Positions 53,130 to 62,912 of a DNA stretch of 64,000 nucleotides are shown here, in pieces. The number at the start of each line of letters is the position of its first letter. Within the stretch, counting starts at the first letter, position 1. Under the pieces are notes generated by a model. It was not told the origin of the DNA. It did not search any database and saw nothing but the letters and a program-made list of their open reading frames with translations. The translations under genes were made by a program, and so were the position numbers. The stretch covers positions 496,001-560,000 of the forward strand of contig JAHBXE010000001.1 in the NCBI GenBank assembly GCA_019636625.1, written 5' to 3'. Source of the stretch: Phycisphaeraceae bacterium (lineage in GTDB: Bacteria > Planctomycetota > Phycisphaerae > Phycisphaerales > UBA1924).

Positions 53130-56100
53130 TCATGTTCGAGCCGGTGCGCGGGAGACCACCACGGGCCGCGGGCGCGCGCCCGCCTGCTCCAGGTAGTCCT
53201 GGATCGCCGCGACGTCCCAATCCCCCGCCCGCAGCGCCTCGATCGCCTTCACGCTCGCGATCGCCGCCGTGGCGGTCGAAATCATGGGAATTCCCAGCCG
53301 AACGGCCGTCGCACGGATCTTTCCTTCATCCGTCTGCCACCCCGTCCGCGTCGGCGTGTTGATGATCAGGGCGATCTGGCCATTGCTCATCAGGTCGAGC
53401 ACGTTCGGCCTGGCCCCCGCCGCGATTTTCTGCAGGACCGTCGGATTGACTCCGTGCTTCTTCAGGTACGCGCCCGTGCCTTCCGTCGTGTAAACCGTGA
53501 AACCCATCGCCATGAGCGATCGCGCCGGCTCCACGATCCGCGGACGATCGGACTCGCGTACGGACAGGAACACGCCCCCCTGGCGTGGCAGTTCCGGCCC
53601 GGAGGCCATCTGCGCCTTCGCAAACGCCACCGGGAACGAAGCGTCCATCCCCATCACCTCGCCCGTCGACCGCATCTCCGGCCCCAGCACGACATCCACC
53701 CCGGGGAACTTGCTGAACGGGAACACCGATTCCTTGACCGCGAACGGTCCGCGCGAGTCCAGTTTCGAGTCCACTTCTTCCACGCCCATGTCCGCCAGCG
53801 ACCGGCCCATCATCACCTTCGCCGCGACCGACGGCCACGAAATATGCGTCGCTTTGGAGACAAAGGGCGCCGTCCGTGACGCACGTGGGTTGACCTCGAG
53901 GATGTAGACCTCCCCATCCTTGATCGCCATCTGAACGTTCATCAGCCCCCGGACCGCCAGCGCCTCCGCCAACTGCCTCGAAATCTCGCGGATCCGCTCC
54001 TGCACATCTCGCGGCAGCGAATACGGGGGAATCGTGCACGACGAATCCCCCGAGTGAACGCCCGCGTGCTCGATGTGCTCCATCACGCCGCAGATCAATG
54101 CCTTCGAGGCAGCGCGCCTCTCCGAGGCAGCGCGCCTCTCCGAGGCGCGCGCCGCACTTCCAAAGTCCGCCACCACATCGACGTCAACCTCGGTCGCGCC
54201 GTCCAGGAACCGATCGATCAGCACCGGCGCATCGTCCACGCCCCCCAGTTTCAACGCCGTCGTGACGTAGTTCCGCAGCGTCCTCTCGTCCGAGCAGACC
54301 TCCATGCCTCGCCCGCCCAGCACGTAACTCGGACGCACCAGCACGGGATACCCGATCCTGTTCGCCACCCCGACCGCCTCTTCGATCGAACGCGCGATCC
54401 CGCTCGGCGGACGCTTGATGCCGAGCCGCTCCAGGATCGCGTCGAAGCGCTCCCGGTCCTCCGCGATATCGATCGACTGGACAGAAGTCCCGATGATCGG
54501 CGCGCCCGCCGCGACAAGACCGTGGGCCAGGTTCAGCGGCGTCTGCCCGCCGAACTGCACGATCAAACCCAGCACCTTCCCATCGCCAGCCGAACCGTTC
54601 AGCACACCCCCGTTCAGCCGCTCCGTGATGTTGAGCACATCCTCCAGCGTCAGAGGTTCAAAGAACAGCAGGTCTGATGTGTCATAATCCGTTGACACCG
54701 TCTCCGGGTTCGAGTTGATCATCACCGACTCAAAACCCAGCTCCCGCGCGGCAAAGGCCGCATGGCAACAGCAGTAATCAAACTCGATCCCCTGCCCGAT
54801 TCGATTCGGTCCACCCCCAAGTATGATTACCTTCTCCCTGTCCGTAACGCGAATCTCATCAGAGCCAGTGTGTGAAACAGGCCCGGCCATGGCTGCATCA
54901 CTGCGTGACTGCGTCACTGCGTAACTGCTCTCATACGTCGAGTAGTAGTACGGCGTCACTGCTTCGAACTCGGCCGCGCACGTGTCCACCATCTTGTACA
55001 CGGGCTCGATCCCGAGTTTCTTGCGATGCTCGCGCACCTTCAGGATCGTCTCGCTCGTGATGCTGCCCAGGTACAGGTTCGCCAGCTGCGCATCCGAGTA
55101 GCCGTACTGCTTGGCCGTGAACAGCACGTCCCGCGGCACTTCCTCCAGCGTCCGGTACTCGCACAGGACATCCTCGAAGTCCACAAGCTGCTTGATCTGG
55201 TCGAGGAAGAACCGGTCGATCTTCGAAAGCTCGTGCACCTTGTCGATCGACCACCCCATCTTGAACGCATACCGGATGTAGTAGAACCGCCCCTGACTCG
55301 GCACCGCGAGTTTCCGGCTCAGCTTCTCCCAAGGAACCGGCCACTCAATGGGCTGGCCATCGGCCGTCCGGAGGCCCGAGTTGCTGGTGGCACGTTCCGT
55401 GGTGGCACGCTTCTCCGAAGCGTGCGCATCAGACACGCCTCGAAGAGGCGCGCCACCAGGGCTTCCCATCACATCCAGCACCAACTGCTCACGCTCCACC
55501 GCCCGCATCGCCGCCAGCCACTTGTCGTTGCGATCCAGCCCAAGCCCGAACCGCTTGACCTCCATCGACCGGATGACCTTCTGCAAACTCTCCTTGAACG
55601 TCCGCCCGATCGCCATCGCCTCACCGACCGACTTCATCTGCGTGGTCAGTGTTTCATCCGCCTCGGGGAACTTCTCAAACGTCCACCGCGGCATTTTCGT
55701 CACGACATAATCAATCGCCGGCTCAAAGCACGCCGACGTCGTCCCCGTGATGTCGTTCCGAAGCTCATCCAGCGTATAACCAACGGCCAGTTTCGCCGCG
55801 ATCTTGGCGATCGGGAACCCGGTCGCCTTGGATGCCAGCGCCGAAGACCGCGACACGCGGGGATTCATCTCCACCACGACCATCTCAAACGGCTTCTTTC
55901 CGTCCGGCCCCGGCTTCGGATCGGGATTCACCGCGAACTGCACGTTGCTCCCGCCCGTCTCGACGCCGACCGCTCGCATGATCGCGAACGCCGCATCCCG
56001 CATCGCCTGGTATTCCTTGTCCGTCAGTGTCAGGATCGGCGCGACGGTGATCGAATCCCCCGTGTGCACGCCCATCGGATCGATGTTCTCAACACCGCAC

Positions 56101-56807
56101 ACGATGATGCAGTTGTCCTTCTTGTCACGAACAACTTCGAGCTCGTACTCCTTCCACCCGATCACACTCTGATCGACCTGCACCTGCTTGATCATCGAAG
56201 CCGCCAGGCCGCGGGCCAGAAGATCGCGGAACTCGTCCATGTTGTACGCGATCCCCCCGCCCGTTCCGCCCAGCGTAAACGCCGGCCGACAGATCGCCGG
56301 CAGCCCGATCTCCTTTAGAAACTCCAGCCCCTCCTCAATCGTGCTCACCGTCTTGGCCTTGGGCATCTTCAGCCCCAGCCCCTCGACGATGTCCTTGAAC
56401 TGCTGCCGGTCCTCCGCACGGTGGATCACCTTGCGGTTGGCCCCGATCATCTCAATCCCGAACTCCGCCAGCGTCCCATCATCCCACAACTTGCACGCGC
56501 AGTTCAGCGCCGTCTGCCCGCCCAGCGTCGGCAGAATGGCGTCAATCCGCGGGCCCCGTTCCTTCTCTTTCTTGATGACCTTCCGTACCGCCTCCGGCGT
56601 GATCGGCTCGATGTACGTCCGATCCGAAAACGCCGGGTCCGTCATGATTGTCGCCGGGTTTGAGTTCACCAGGACGATGCGATAGCCCTCAGCATTGAGC
56701 GCCTTGCACGCCTGCGTCCCCGAATAGTCAAACTCGCAACCCTGCCCGATCACAATCGGGCCCGAACCGATCACCAGGATGGTGTTGATGTCAGTGCGTT
56801 TGGGCAT
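53130..56807 (-). CDS. carB: carbamoyl phosphate synthase large subunit
   Basis: Makes carbamoyl phosphate for pyrimidine and arginine synthesis with the small subunit (not in this window). Two ATP-grasp halves are visible, each opening with a [17 protein letters not shown]- or [15 protein letters not shown]-type motif, and a C-terminal MGS-like domain ([30 protein letters not shown]). 1225 residues against 1073 in E. coli. Part of the excess is three in-frame repeat-derived insertions: about residues 449-471 ([17 protein letters not shown]...), 626-636 ([14 protein letters not shown]...) and 887-900 ([16 protein letters not shown]). All lie in loops between conserved blocks, and the frame and catalytic blocks remain intact. 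ATG 56807. Confidence 0.96.
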   Translation of the reverse strand: MPKRTDINTILVIGSGPIVIGQGCEFDYSGTQACKALNAEGYRIVLVNSNPATIMTDPAFSDRTYIEPITPEAVRKVIKKEKERGPRIDAILPTLGGQTALNCACKLWDDGTLAEFGIEMIGANRKVIHRAEDRQQFKDIVEGLGLKMPKAKTVSTIEEGLEFLKEIGLPAICRPAFTLGGTGGGIAYNMDEFRDLLARGLAASMIKQVQVDQSVIGWKEYELEVVRDKKDNCIIVCGVENIDPMGVHTGDSITVAPILTLTDKEYQAMRDAAFAIMRAVGVETGGSNVQFAVNPDPKPGPDGKKPFEMVVVEMNPRVSRSSALASKATGFPIAKIAAKLAVGYTLDELRNDITGTTSACFEPAIDYVVTKMPRWTFEKFPEADETLTTQMKSVGEAMAIGRTFKESLQKVIRSMEVKRFGLGLDRNDKWLAAMRAVEREQLVLDVMGSPGGAPLRGVSDAHASEKRATTERATSNSGLRTADGQPIEWPVPWEKLSRKLAVPSQGRFYYIRYAFKMGWSIDKVHELSKIDRFFLDQIKQLVDFEDVLCEYRTLEEVPRDVLFTAKQYGYSDAQLANLYLGSITSETILKVREHRKKLGIEPVYKMVDTCAAEFEAVTPYYYSTYESSYAVTQSRSDAAMAGPVSHTGSDEIRVTDREKVIILGGGPNRIGQGIEFDYCCCHAAFAARELGFESVMINSNPETVSTDYDTSDLLFFEPLTLEDVLNITERLNGGVLNGSAGDGKVLGLIVQFGGQTPLNLAHGLVAAGAPIIGTSVQSIDIAEDRERFDAILERLGIKRPPSGIARSIEEAVGVANRIGYPVLVRPSYVLGGRGMEVCSDERTLRNYVTTALKLGGVDDAPVLIDRFLDGATEVDVDVVADFGSAARASERRAASERRAASKALICGVMEHIEHAGVHSGDSSCTIPPYSLPRDVQERIREISRQLAEALAVRGLMNVQMAIKDGEVYILEVNPRASRTAPFVSKATHISWPSVAAKVMMGRSLADMGVEEVDSKLDSRGPFAVKESVFPFSKFPGVDVVLGPEMRSTGEVMGMDASFPVAFAKAQMASGPELPRQGGVFLSVRESDRPRIVEPARSLMAMGFTVYTTEGTGAYLKKHGVNPTVLQKIAAGARPNVLDLMSNGQIALIINTPTRTGWQTDEGKIRATAVRLGIPMISTATAAIASVKAIEALRAGDWDVAAIQDYLEQAGARPRPVVVSRAPART
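54105..54146 (+). repeat. tandem 18-bp palindromic repeat inside carB
   Basis: CGAGGCAGCGCGCCTCTC occurs at 54105-54122 and 54123-54140, followed by a partial CGAGGC. Each unit can fold through GAGGC/GCCTC. The unit length of 18 keeps the reading frame and yields the [12 protein letters not shown] peptide. Confidence 0.9.
54900..54928 (+). repeat. 8-bp period repeat inside carB
   Basis: ACTGCGT followed by G, C or A, three times (54900-54907, 54908-54915, 54916-54923), then ACTGC. It lies in a segment of carB with no counterpart in the E. coli protein, between YYYSTYE and TDREK. Confidence 0.85.
55401..55457 (+). repeat. compact multi-hairpin element inside carB
   Basis: GGTGGC (55401-55406) and GCCACC (55452-55457) form an outer pair. 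Inside are CACGCTTC/GAAGCGTG (55406-55413 with 55417-55424, 3-nt loop) and CGCCTC/GAGGCG (55436-55441 with 55445-55450, loop GAA). A partial extra copy, GGTGGCACG, lies just before it (55387-55395). It resembles REP/BIME-type palindromic elements but is translated. Confidence 0.8.
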
Positions 56808-56937
56808 CGGTCGGCTTTCTCAACTCCGTTCAAGATAGCGAAACGCGGCACGCCGCGCCCCGCTGCCCGGGTCGCTGCGCGCAAACTGGAAGAGGATACG
56901 CCTCGCCACCCCAAAGTCCACGGCCAAAAGCGTCGGA

Positions 56938-59454
56938 TCAGAACGTCGCCAGCCGACAACACGCATTGATCAACGCCAAGTGCGAATACGCCTGCGGATA
57001 GTTCCCCAATGCCCGACCGCTGACCGGATCCCGCTCCTCCGAATACAGCCCCAGCGGCCCCGCCTGCGCCGCGTACCGATCCAGAAGCTCTTGTGCATCC
57101 GCCCTCCGCCCCACCAAGAACAACGATTCAATCAACCATCCTGTACAAAGGTGGAACCCGCCCTCCACGCCCGGCAGGCCGTCATCCCCCCTGTACCGCA
57201 TGACCGTTCCACGATCCAGAAGCTCCCGTTCCACCTCGTGGACCGTCGCCACAAACCGCGGATCCTCTGGGGGAACCAGCCCCAACAGCCCCACCAGCAG
57301 GCACGCGGCGTCAATCTGCGGATCGCCGTACGCCGCCGTAAAGCACCCGCGCCGCTCCTCGACCCCTCTCGCCAGAATGTCCTCCCGGATCCTTCCAGCC
57401 AGTTCCACATCCTCTGGCCGAACCCGCTCGCCCACGATCTCCCTCGCCCGACACGCCCTCGACACTGCGTACCAGCACAACGTCTTCGAGTGAACATGGT
57501 GCCGCAGCGGCCCGCGGATCTCCCAGATTCCGTGATCCGGCTCGTGCCACCGCCGACTCACCGCTTGAAGCATCGAATCCAGCAGGTGCAGATGCTCCGG
57601 AGTCAGCGGCGCCCCAACCTCCGCCAGCATCGCGATGAGGTCCGCCACCACGCCGAACACGTCCAGTTGCACCTGATGCCCCGCCCCATTCCCCACGCGC
57701 ACCGGCCGGCTCTCCCCATACCCCCGAAGTTCCGGGACCTCTCCCTCCGGCCCCAACTCCGCCCCCTTCACCGTGTAAATCGGTCGCAGCCGCTCCGGAT
57801 TCGAGACGTCCTCCATGATCCCGTTCAACCAGTCCAGCAGTTTGATCGCATGCCCTGTCGAACCCAGCCGCACCAGCGCCGCCGCCGACAGGCATGCATC
57901 CCGAATCCAGCAGAACCGGTAATCCCAGTTCCGCACACCCCCAAGTTGCTCCGGCAGGCTCGTCGTGGCCGCCGCGGCGATCGCGCCCGTCGGCCCGTAG
58001 CACAGCGACTTGATGACCAGGGCGCTCCGCTTCACCAGTTCGGAATGAAGCGGCGGTACCCGCAGCGGCCGAGCCCACGCCGTCCAGAAGTGACTGGTCG
58101 CCGCCCGCCGGGAACTCTCCTGCACGGGCGCCTCACGCATGCTCGTGCTCCCCAGCCGAAACTCGAGCACCAGCGGCTCGCCCTGCAACGCCACAGAAGC
58201 TGTGGCCGACTGGTGCGGCCCGTGCTCCTCGATCGTCCACTCCACGCCTACGGATCGGAGCGAAATCGGGTCCGCGCTCCCTTCCACGACCAACCCGTGC
58301 TCGTGCAGACGCAGACGCGTGGGCAACCGCCCGAAGTCAATGCGTGGCGTGAAGCGAATGCGTACACGTCCATGCCCCTCGACAACTCGAATCAGGTCCG
58401 ATCGCCCCGCCCGCTGGTAGGCCCTCCCGCCCGAACAGTCGAGATAGTCCAGCACGGACAGCCCGTCGTACTCCGTCCGAAGCATGAACGTATCTGCCTC
58501 GTACGCCCGTCGGACCACCGGCCGTCCATCCTCCGGAACAACCTCAAACACCCCCGAACCTTCATCCCCGAGGAGAGATGCGAACACCGGGGCCGAGTCG
58601 ATCCGCGGCGTGCACATCCACACGACCCGTCCGCCCCCATCCACCAGCGCACAGGTCCGCTGGTCCGACAGCAGCGCCAGCTCATCAATCGGAGTAATCC
58701 GCCGCTGTCGCAGGAACGTCTCCCGGCTGTCGGCCAACTCCGTCAGCAGCAGACGCACCCAAGCATGGTCCTGCACCGAGTACTCAGCGATGCTCTCCGC
58801 GCTGCCAACCCGGACGCCAACATCGCCCGCACGGAGCGCCGAAAGCGCATCCTCGTCCGTGACATCATCCCCAACAAACAGAACGGCATGGGCATTGAAC
58901 CGCTGCGTCAGGGATCGCATCGCCACGCCCTTGTCCGCCGCCACAACACCGGTCTCCACCACCAGAAGCCCATCCCGGACAAGCGGACACCCCATCGCCT
59001 CCGCGATGCCGCGCACCTCGTCCCGAATCGCTCCATGCCGCGATGGTTCAACATGACGGTAATGAACGGCAACCCCGCTCCGCTTCATCTCGACAAGCGA
59101 ACCGGGGTACTTCTCTCCAACGTGGTGGAGCTCCGCCCGCAGACGATCCAGCATCGCCAGGTCGGGCTCCGGCGCACCCTCCATCTCCGCTCCATGCCCG
59201 CCCACGATCGTCACCCCGGTCAAGCCGTGCAGCTTCCCCGCCACGTCGGCCCGCGACCGACCGGTCACGACCGCCACATGCGTCGATTCCATCATGGACA
59301 GCCGACGCAGCGCCGCGATCGAAGCGTCATCCGCGCAAGCCTCCCCCGGCGTGGGCGCGATGGCCGCCAGGGTCCCGTCAAAGTCGCACGCCACCAGCAG
59401 CACCGGTGATCCCGCGATCCGCTTGAGTTCTTCATGAAGCTTCGGCTCAATCAC
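56938..59454 (-). CDS. trehalose-6-phosphate phosphatase - GH15 fusion protein
   Basis: 838 residues. Residues 1 to about 235 are a HAD-type OtsB phosphatase (DFDGT 24-28 with the nucleophile Asp, VVTGRSRADV, GDDVTDEDA 195-203). The rest is a GH15 glucoamylase/trehalase domain: NWDYRFCWIRDA near 510, GIWEIRG near 643 with the predicted acid Glu, GLYSEERDP near 805 with the predicted base, and GNYPQAYSHLALINA. The GTG at 59454 overlaps the otsA TGA as GTGA, which fixes the start and implies coupling. The GH15 half may be a trehalase or act on another alpha-glucoside. Trehalose made by the same operon could thus also be cleaved by this product. Cytoplasmic, no signal peptide. Confidence 0.9.
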   Translation of the reverse strand: MIEPKLHEELKRIAGSPVLLVACDFDGTLAAIAPTPGEACADDASIAALRRLSMMESTHVAVVTGRSRADVAGKLHGLTGVTIVGGHGAEMEGAPEPDLAMLDRLRAELHHVGEKYPGSLVEMKRSGVAVHYRHVEPSRHGAIRDEVRGIAEAMGCPLVRDGLLVVETGVVAADKGVAMRSLTQRFNAHAVLFVGDDVTDEDALSALRAGDVGVRVGSAESIAEYSVQDHAWVRLLLTELADSRETFLRQRRITPIDELALLSDQRTCALVDGGGRVVWMCTPRIDSAPVFASLLGDEGSGVFEVVPEDGRPVVRRAYEADTFMLRTEYDGLSVLDYLDCSGGRAYQRAGRSDLIRVVEGHGRVRIRFTPRIDFGRLPTRLRLHEHGLVVEGSADPISLRSVGVEWTIEEHGPHQSATASVALQGEPLVLEFRLGSTSMREAPVQESSRRAATSHFWTAWARPLRVPPLHSELVKRSALVIKSLCYGPTGAIAAAATTSLPEQLGGVRNWDYRFCWIRDACLSAAALVRLGSTGHAIKLLDWLNGIMEDVSNPERLRPIYTVKGAELGPEGEVPELRGYGESRPVRVGNGAGHQVQLDVFGVVADLIAMLAEVGAPLTPEHLHLLDSMLQAVSRRWHEPDHGIWEIRGPLRHHVHSKTLCWYAVSRACRAREIVGERVRPEDVELAGRIREDILARGVEERRGCFTAAYGDPQIDAACLLVGLLGLVPPEDPRFVATVHEVERELLDRGTVMRYRGDDGLPGVEGGFHLCTGWLIESLFLVGRRADAQELLDRYAAQAGPLGLYSEERDPVSGRALGNYPQAYSHLALINACCRLATF

Positions 59455-60824
59455 CGGTTCAACACCTCCAGGAACTCGGCCGCCCACGCGTGCACATCAT
59501 GCCGCCGAACAACCATCCGCAGAATCGCCATCCGCTGCCGCACATCCTGCCGCGGCATCTTCAACGCCCCGTTGATCGCCTGCACCAGCCCATCGATATC
59601 CCGCGGGTTGACCAGCAGCGCCCGTCGCATCTCCCTCGCCGCGCCGGCAAACTCGCTGAGCACGAGCACGCCCGACAGATCCGGCCTCGATGCCACAAAC
59701 TCCTTCGCGACCAGGTTCATTCCGTCGCGCAGCGGCGACACCAGCATCACATCCGCCGCCCGGTAGTACGCCACGAGCTCATGCCGCGGCAGGTTTCGCC
59801 GGAAGTAATGCACGGCCACCTGTCCGGGCTGGCTGAACTCCCCGTTGATCCGCCCCACCGTGCGCTCCACCTGCTCCCGCATCGCCGCGTAATCCGGCAC
59901 CGACTCCCGGCTGGGCACCGCCACCTGCATCAGCACGTTGTTCTTGACCGTCACGTGCCCCTCTTCGAGCATGTTCTCCCACGCCCGCAGCCGCGAATCA
60001 AACCCCTTGGTGTAGTCCAACCGATCCACGCACAGGACGATCTTCCGACTGGCCCCGACCTGCCGGCGAATCTCCTTGGCCCGCGAAATCGTCTCCGGAT
60101 GTTCCGCGATCGAGTTGAACTCGTCAAAGTCAATGGAAATTGGGAACGACCCGATCCGGACTTTCCGGCGACCGATGTACAACTCCGTGTCCGTCCCCTC
60201 CGCACCCGCAAACTCCCTCGCCAGGCGCGAGAAGTTCCTCGCGTCCGACGCGATCTGCATGCCGACCAGGTCGGCCCCGAGCAACCCCTCCAGGACCTGC
60301 TTACGCCACGGCAGCCAGGCGAACAGTTCCTCCGGCGGAAACGGAATGTGCAGAAAGAACCCGATCTTCACGTCCGGCCGAAGCTCCCGAAGCATCGCCG
60401 GAACAAGCTGCAGGTGAAAATCATGCACCCAGACCATGTCACCCGGCCGGGACGTTCTCGCCGCCGCACGGGCAAACCTCCGATTCACCTCCAGATACGC
60501 CCTCCACCAGTGCCGGTGAAACTCGGGCGTCCGGATGGCATCGTGATACAGCGGCCAGAGCGTCCGATTCGAAAACCCGTGGTAGTAGTCGCGGACCTCG
60601 GCATCCGACAGCGTCACGGGCCGCATCCGGACCCGCTCTTCAAGAAATGGCCGCGAACCCCGGTCCGTCGATCCCGGCCAGCCGACCCACGCCCCGCGCC
60701 GGGCCTTGACGACCGGAAGCAACGCCGTGACGAGGCCCCCGGGGCTGACTTCCCACTCCCCCGCGCGATTCCTGGCCACGGGAAGCCGGTTCGCCACGAC
60801 TACAAGGCGTCGGTCTCTGGGCAT
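59451..60824 (-). CDS. otsA: alpha,alpha-trehalose-phosphate synthase
   Basis: GT20 enzyme joining UDP-glucose (or another NDP-glucose) and glucose 6-phosphate to trehalose 6-phosphate. 457 residues with VVVANRLPV and SPGGLVTAL at the N-terminus, VWVHDFHLQLVP, FFLHIPFPPEELF, DRLDYTKGFDSRL, and the nucleotide-sugar site SPLRDGMNLVAKEFVA. Start ATG 60824. It is the first gene of a two-gene operon with the phosphatase-GH15 fusion, overlapping by 4 nt. Confidence 0.95.
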   Translation of the reverse strand: MPRDRRLVVVANRLPVARNRAGEWEVSPGGLVTALLPVVKARRGAWVGWPGSTDRGSRPFLEERVRMRPVTLSDAEVRDYYHGFSNRTLWPLYHDAIRTPEFHRHWWRAYLEVNRRFARAAARTSRPGDMVWVHDFHLQLVPAMLRELRPDVKIGFFLHIPFPPEELFAWLPWRKQVLEGLLGADLVGMQIASDARNFSRLAREFAGAEGTDTELYIGRRKVRIGSFPISIDFDEFNSIAEHPETISRAKEIRRQVGASRKIVLCVDRLDYTKGFDSRLRAWENMLEEGHVTVKNNVLMQVAVPSRESVPDYAAMREQVERTVGRINGEFSQPGQVAVHYFRRNLPRHELVAYYRAADVMLVSPLRDGMNLVAKEFVASRPDLSGVLVLSEFAGAAREMRRALLVNPRDIDGLVQAINGALKMPRQDVRQRMAILRMVVRRHDVHAWAAEFLEVLNR

Positions 60825-60989
60825 GATCGCTCCGAGGCTTCCGGCTGTCAGTGAAAACGCGAGAACAACTCACGGGGCCCGTGCCCCACCGGCCGCTCCC
60901 CCGCATGCTCAGCCAAAGGGGCGACCTCGAACACCCGCTCTGCCGATACTAACGTTGTCAATCCCGCAAGTCACCCCCGGACCCGGCTT

Positions 60990-62780
60990 GTGTCAAAACT
61001 TTTTCCTTCGCGGTTTACCCCAAAGCTCGTCACCTGTCTTCGAGAAGGCTACTCGACCCGCAAGTTCTTCAGCGATGCGACCGCGGGGCTCACCGTCGCG
61101 ATCATCGCGCTCCCGCTCGCGATGGCGCTGGGCATCGCCTCGATCCCCATTGATGTGGCGCACGATCTTCAGCAGCGGTACCCGAGTCTGGGGCTCTCCC
61201 CGCCCGCGCTCGGCTTGTACACGGCCGTCGTCGCCGGTTTCCTGATCTCCGCCCTCGGCGGAAGCCGCCTGCAGATCGGCGGGCCGACCGCCGCGTTCAT
61301 CCCGATCGTTTACGGCGTCGCCAGCCAGTACGGCTACGAGGGCCTCGCCACCGCGACGGTCATGGCCGGCGTGATCGTCATCCTCATGGGGCTCTTCCGC
61401 TTCGGCGCCCTCATCAAGTTCATCCCCTACCCCGTCACCACCGGGTTCACCGCCGGAATCGCCGTCACCATCGCCGCCAGCCAGGTCAAGGACTTCTTCG
61501 GCCTCACCATCACCGACGCCGCCGGCAATCCGGCCTCCGTCCCCGCCGACTTCATCCCCAAGCTTCAAGTCCTGGCCGGAAACCTCGGGACCTCGCACTG
61601 GCAGACCATCGCCGTAGGCGTGATGTCCCTGGCCATCCTCATCGCGATGCGCCGGCTCATCCCCCGAATTCCCGGCGCCATCGTCGCCGTCGCTGTGTCA
61701 TCCGGCCTTGTCGCCCTTCTCGGGTGGTCGCAGGGGGCCGAGCCCGTGGTTCAGACCATCGGTACGCGATTCGGCGGGATCCCATCGAGTCTGCCTCCGC
61801 CACACCTGCCCGCCTTCAGCGTCGAGTTGATCCAGAAGCTCATCGGCCCCGCCACCACGATCGCCCTTCTCTGCGCCATCGAGAGCCTTCTCTCTGCCGT
61901 TGTCGCCGACGGCATGACCGGCCACCGCCACAGGTCCGACCAGGAACTCATCGCCCAGGGCGTCGCCAACGTTGCCTCTTCGTGCTTCTTCGGCCTGCCC
62001 GCCACCGGCGCGATCGCCCGCACCGTGGCGAACATCAAGAGCGGCGGAAAGACGCCCATCGCCGGGGTCCTGCACGCGCTGTTCATCGTGGTCTTCATGC
62101 TCGGGCTGGCCCCCCTCGCCAAGCACATCCCCCTCGCCACGCTCGCCGCCATCCTCCTCGTCGTCGCATGGAACATCTCCGAGATCGACCACTTCCGCGC
62201 CCTGCTCCGCGCCCCGCGCACCGATGTCCTCGTCCTCCTCACCACATTCGGCCTCACCGTCTTCACCGACCTGACCAAGGGCGTCGGCGTCGGCATGGTC
62301 CTGGCCTCGCTGCTCTTCATGAAGCGCATGGCCGATGTGTCCAACATCGCCGGCATCCGCGAAGAGATCGAGCAGGGCCAGGAAACCGAGGCCCCCGATC
62401 CCAAGGACCCCGGCGCTGTCGACCGCCGCCGCATCCCCCCGGGCGTCGAGGTCTACGAGATCAACGGCCCCTTCTTCTTCGGCGTCGCCGACCGCCTGAA
62501 GGACACGCTCAACCAGTTCGAACGCCCGCCCAAGGTCTTCATCCTCCGCATGCGCTACGTCCCCCACATCGATGCGACCGGACTCCACGCCCTCGACGAG
62601 TTCCACATCAAGTGCAAGCGCCAAGGCACCCGCCTCCTCCTCGGCGGCGTCCATGCCCAACCCCTCTTCGAGTTCACGCGGGTCGGCTTCGACCAGCGGC
62701 TGGGCCTGGAGAACATCTTTGAAAACCTCGAGGATGCGATCGCCAAAGCGCGTCAGATCGTTTCACCCGCCGGGGCATAA
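60990..62780 (+). CDS. SulP-family anion transporter with STAS domain
   Basis: 596 residues. The first 430 or so hold the SLC26/SulP membrane domain with 10-14 segments (DATAGLTVAIIALPLAMALGIAS, QIGGPTAAFIPIVYGV, GLPATGAIARTVANIKSGG). A cytoplasmic STAS domain closes the protein (GVEVYEINGPFFFGVADRL ... VPHIDATGLHALDEF). Substrate unknown: sulfate, bicarbonate or dicarboxylate are all seen in the family. GTG at 60990 is the start used; no strong ribosome-binding site is visible. Confidence 0.9.
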   Translation: MSKLFPSRFTPKLVTCLREGYSTRKFFSDATAGLTVAIIALPLAMALGIASIPIDVAHDLQQRYPSLGLSPPALGLYTAVVAGFLISALGGSRLQIGGPTAAFIPIVYGVASQYGYEGLATATVMAGVIVILMGLFRFGALIKFIPYPVTTGFTAGIAVTIAASQVKDFFGLTITDAAGNPASVPADFIPKLQVLAGNLGTSHWQTIAVGVMSLAILIAMRRLIPRIPGAIVAVAVSSGLVALLGWSQGAEPVVQTIGTRFGGIPSSLPPPHLPAFSVELIQKLIGPATTIALLCAIESLLSAVVADGMTGHRHRSDQELIAQGVANVASSCFFGLPATGAIARTVANIKSGGKTPIAGVLHALFIVVFMLGLAPLAKHIPLATLAAILLVVAWNISEIDHFRALLRAPRTDVLVLLTTFGLTVFTDLTKGVGVGMVLASLLFMKRMADVSNIAGIREEIEQGQETEAPDPKDPGAVDRRRIPPGVEVYEINGPFFFGVADRLKDTLNQFERPPKVFILRMRYVPHIDATGLHALDEFHIKCKRQGTRLLLGGVHAQPLFEFTRVGFDQRLGLENIFENLEDAIAKARQIVSPAGA

Positions 62781-62912
62781 GCCGCCGAATCCGATAACCC
62801 CAGTTGCTCAACGATCCCGCCCGACTCGGCCGACGTATGAACCGGGACCGGCCCGCATCGTTCGGTCCAGGTTCGCCCGCGTACCATCCCCCGGTTCGGA
62901 GGATCATGCCCC

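Noticed and set aside
54105-54928. Possible CRISPR-like repeats inside carB
   Set aside because: Units are 8 or 18 bp, directly adjacent with no spacers, and lie inside a translated conserved gene.
56980-59409. An 809-codon open frame on the plus strand across the phosphatase-GH15 fusion
   Set aside because: Antisense shadow; Arg/Pro/His-rich low-complexity translation with no motif, while the minus strand has complete catalytic motifs.
62781-62912. glmS ribozyme ahead of glmS
   Set aside because: The 132-base gap is too short and lacks the expected core; the gene has a plain GGAGGA ribosome-binding site.
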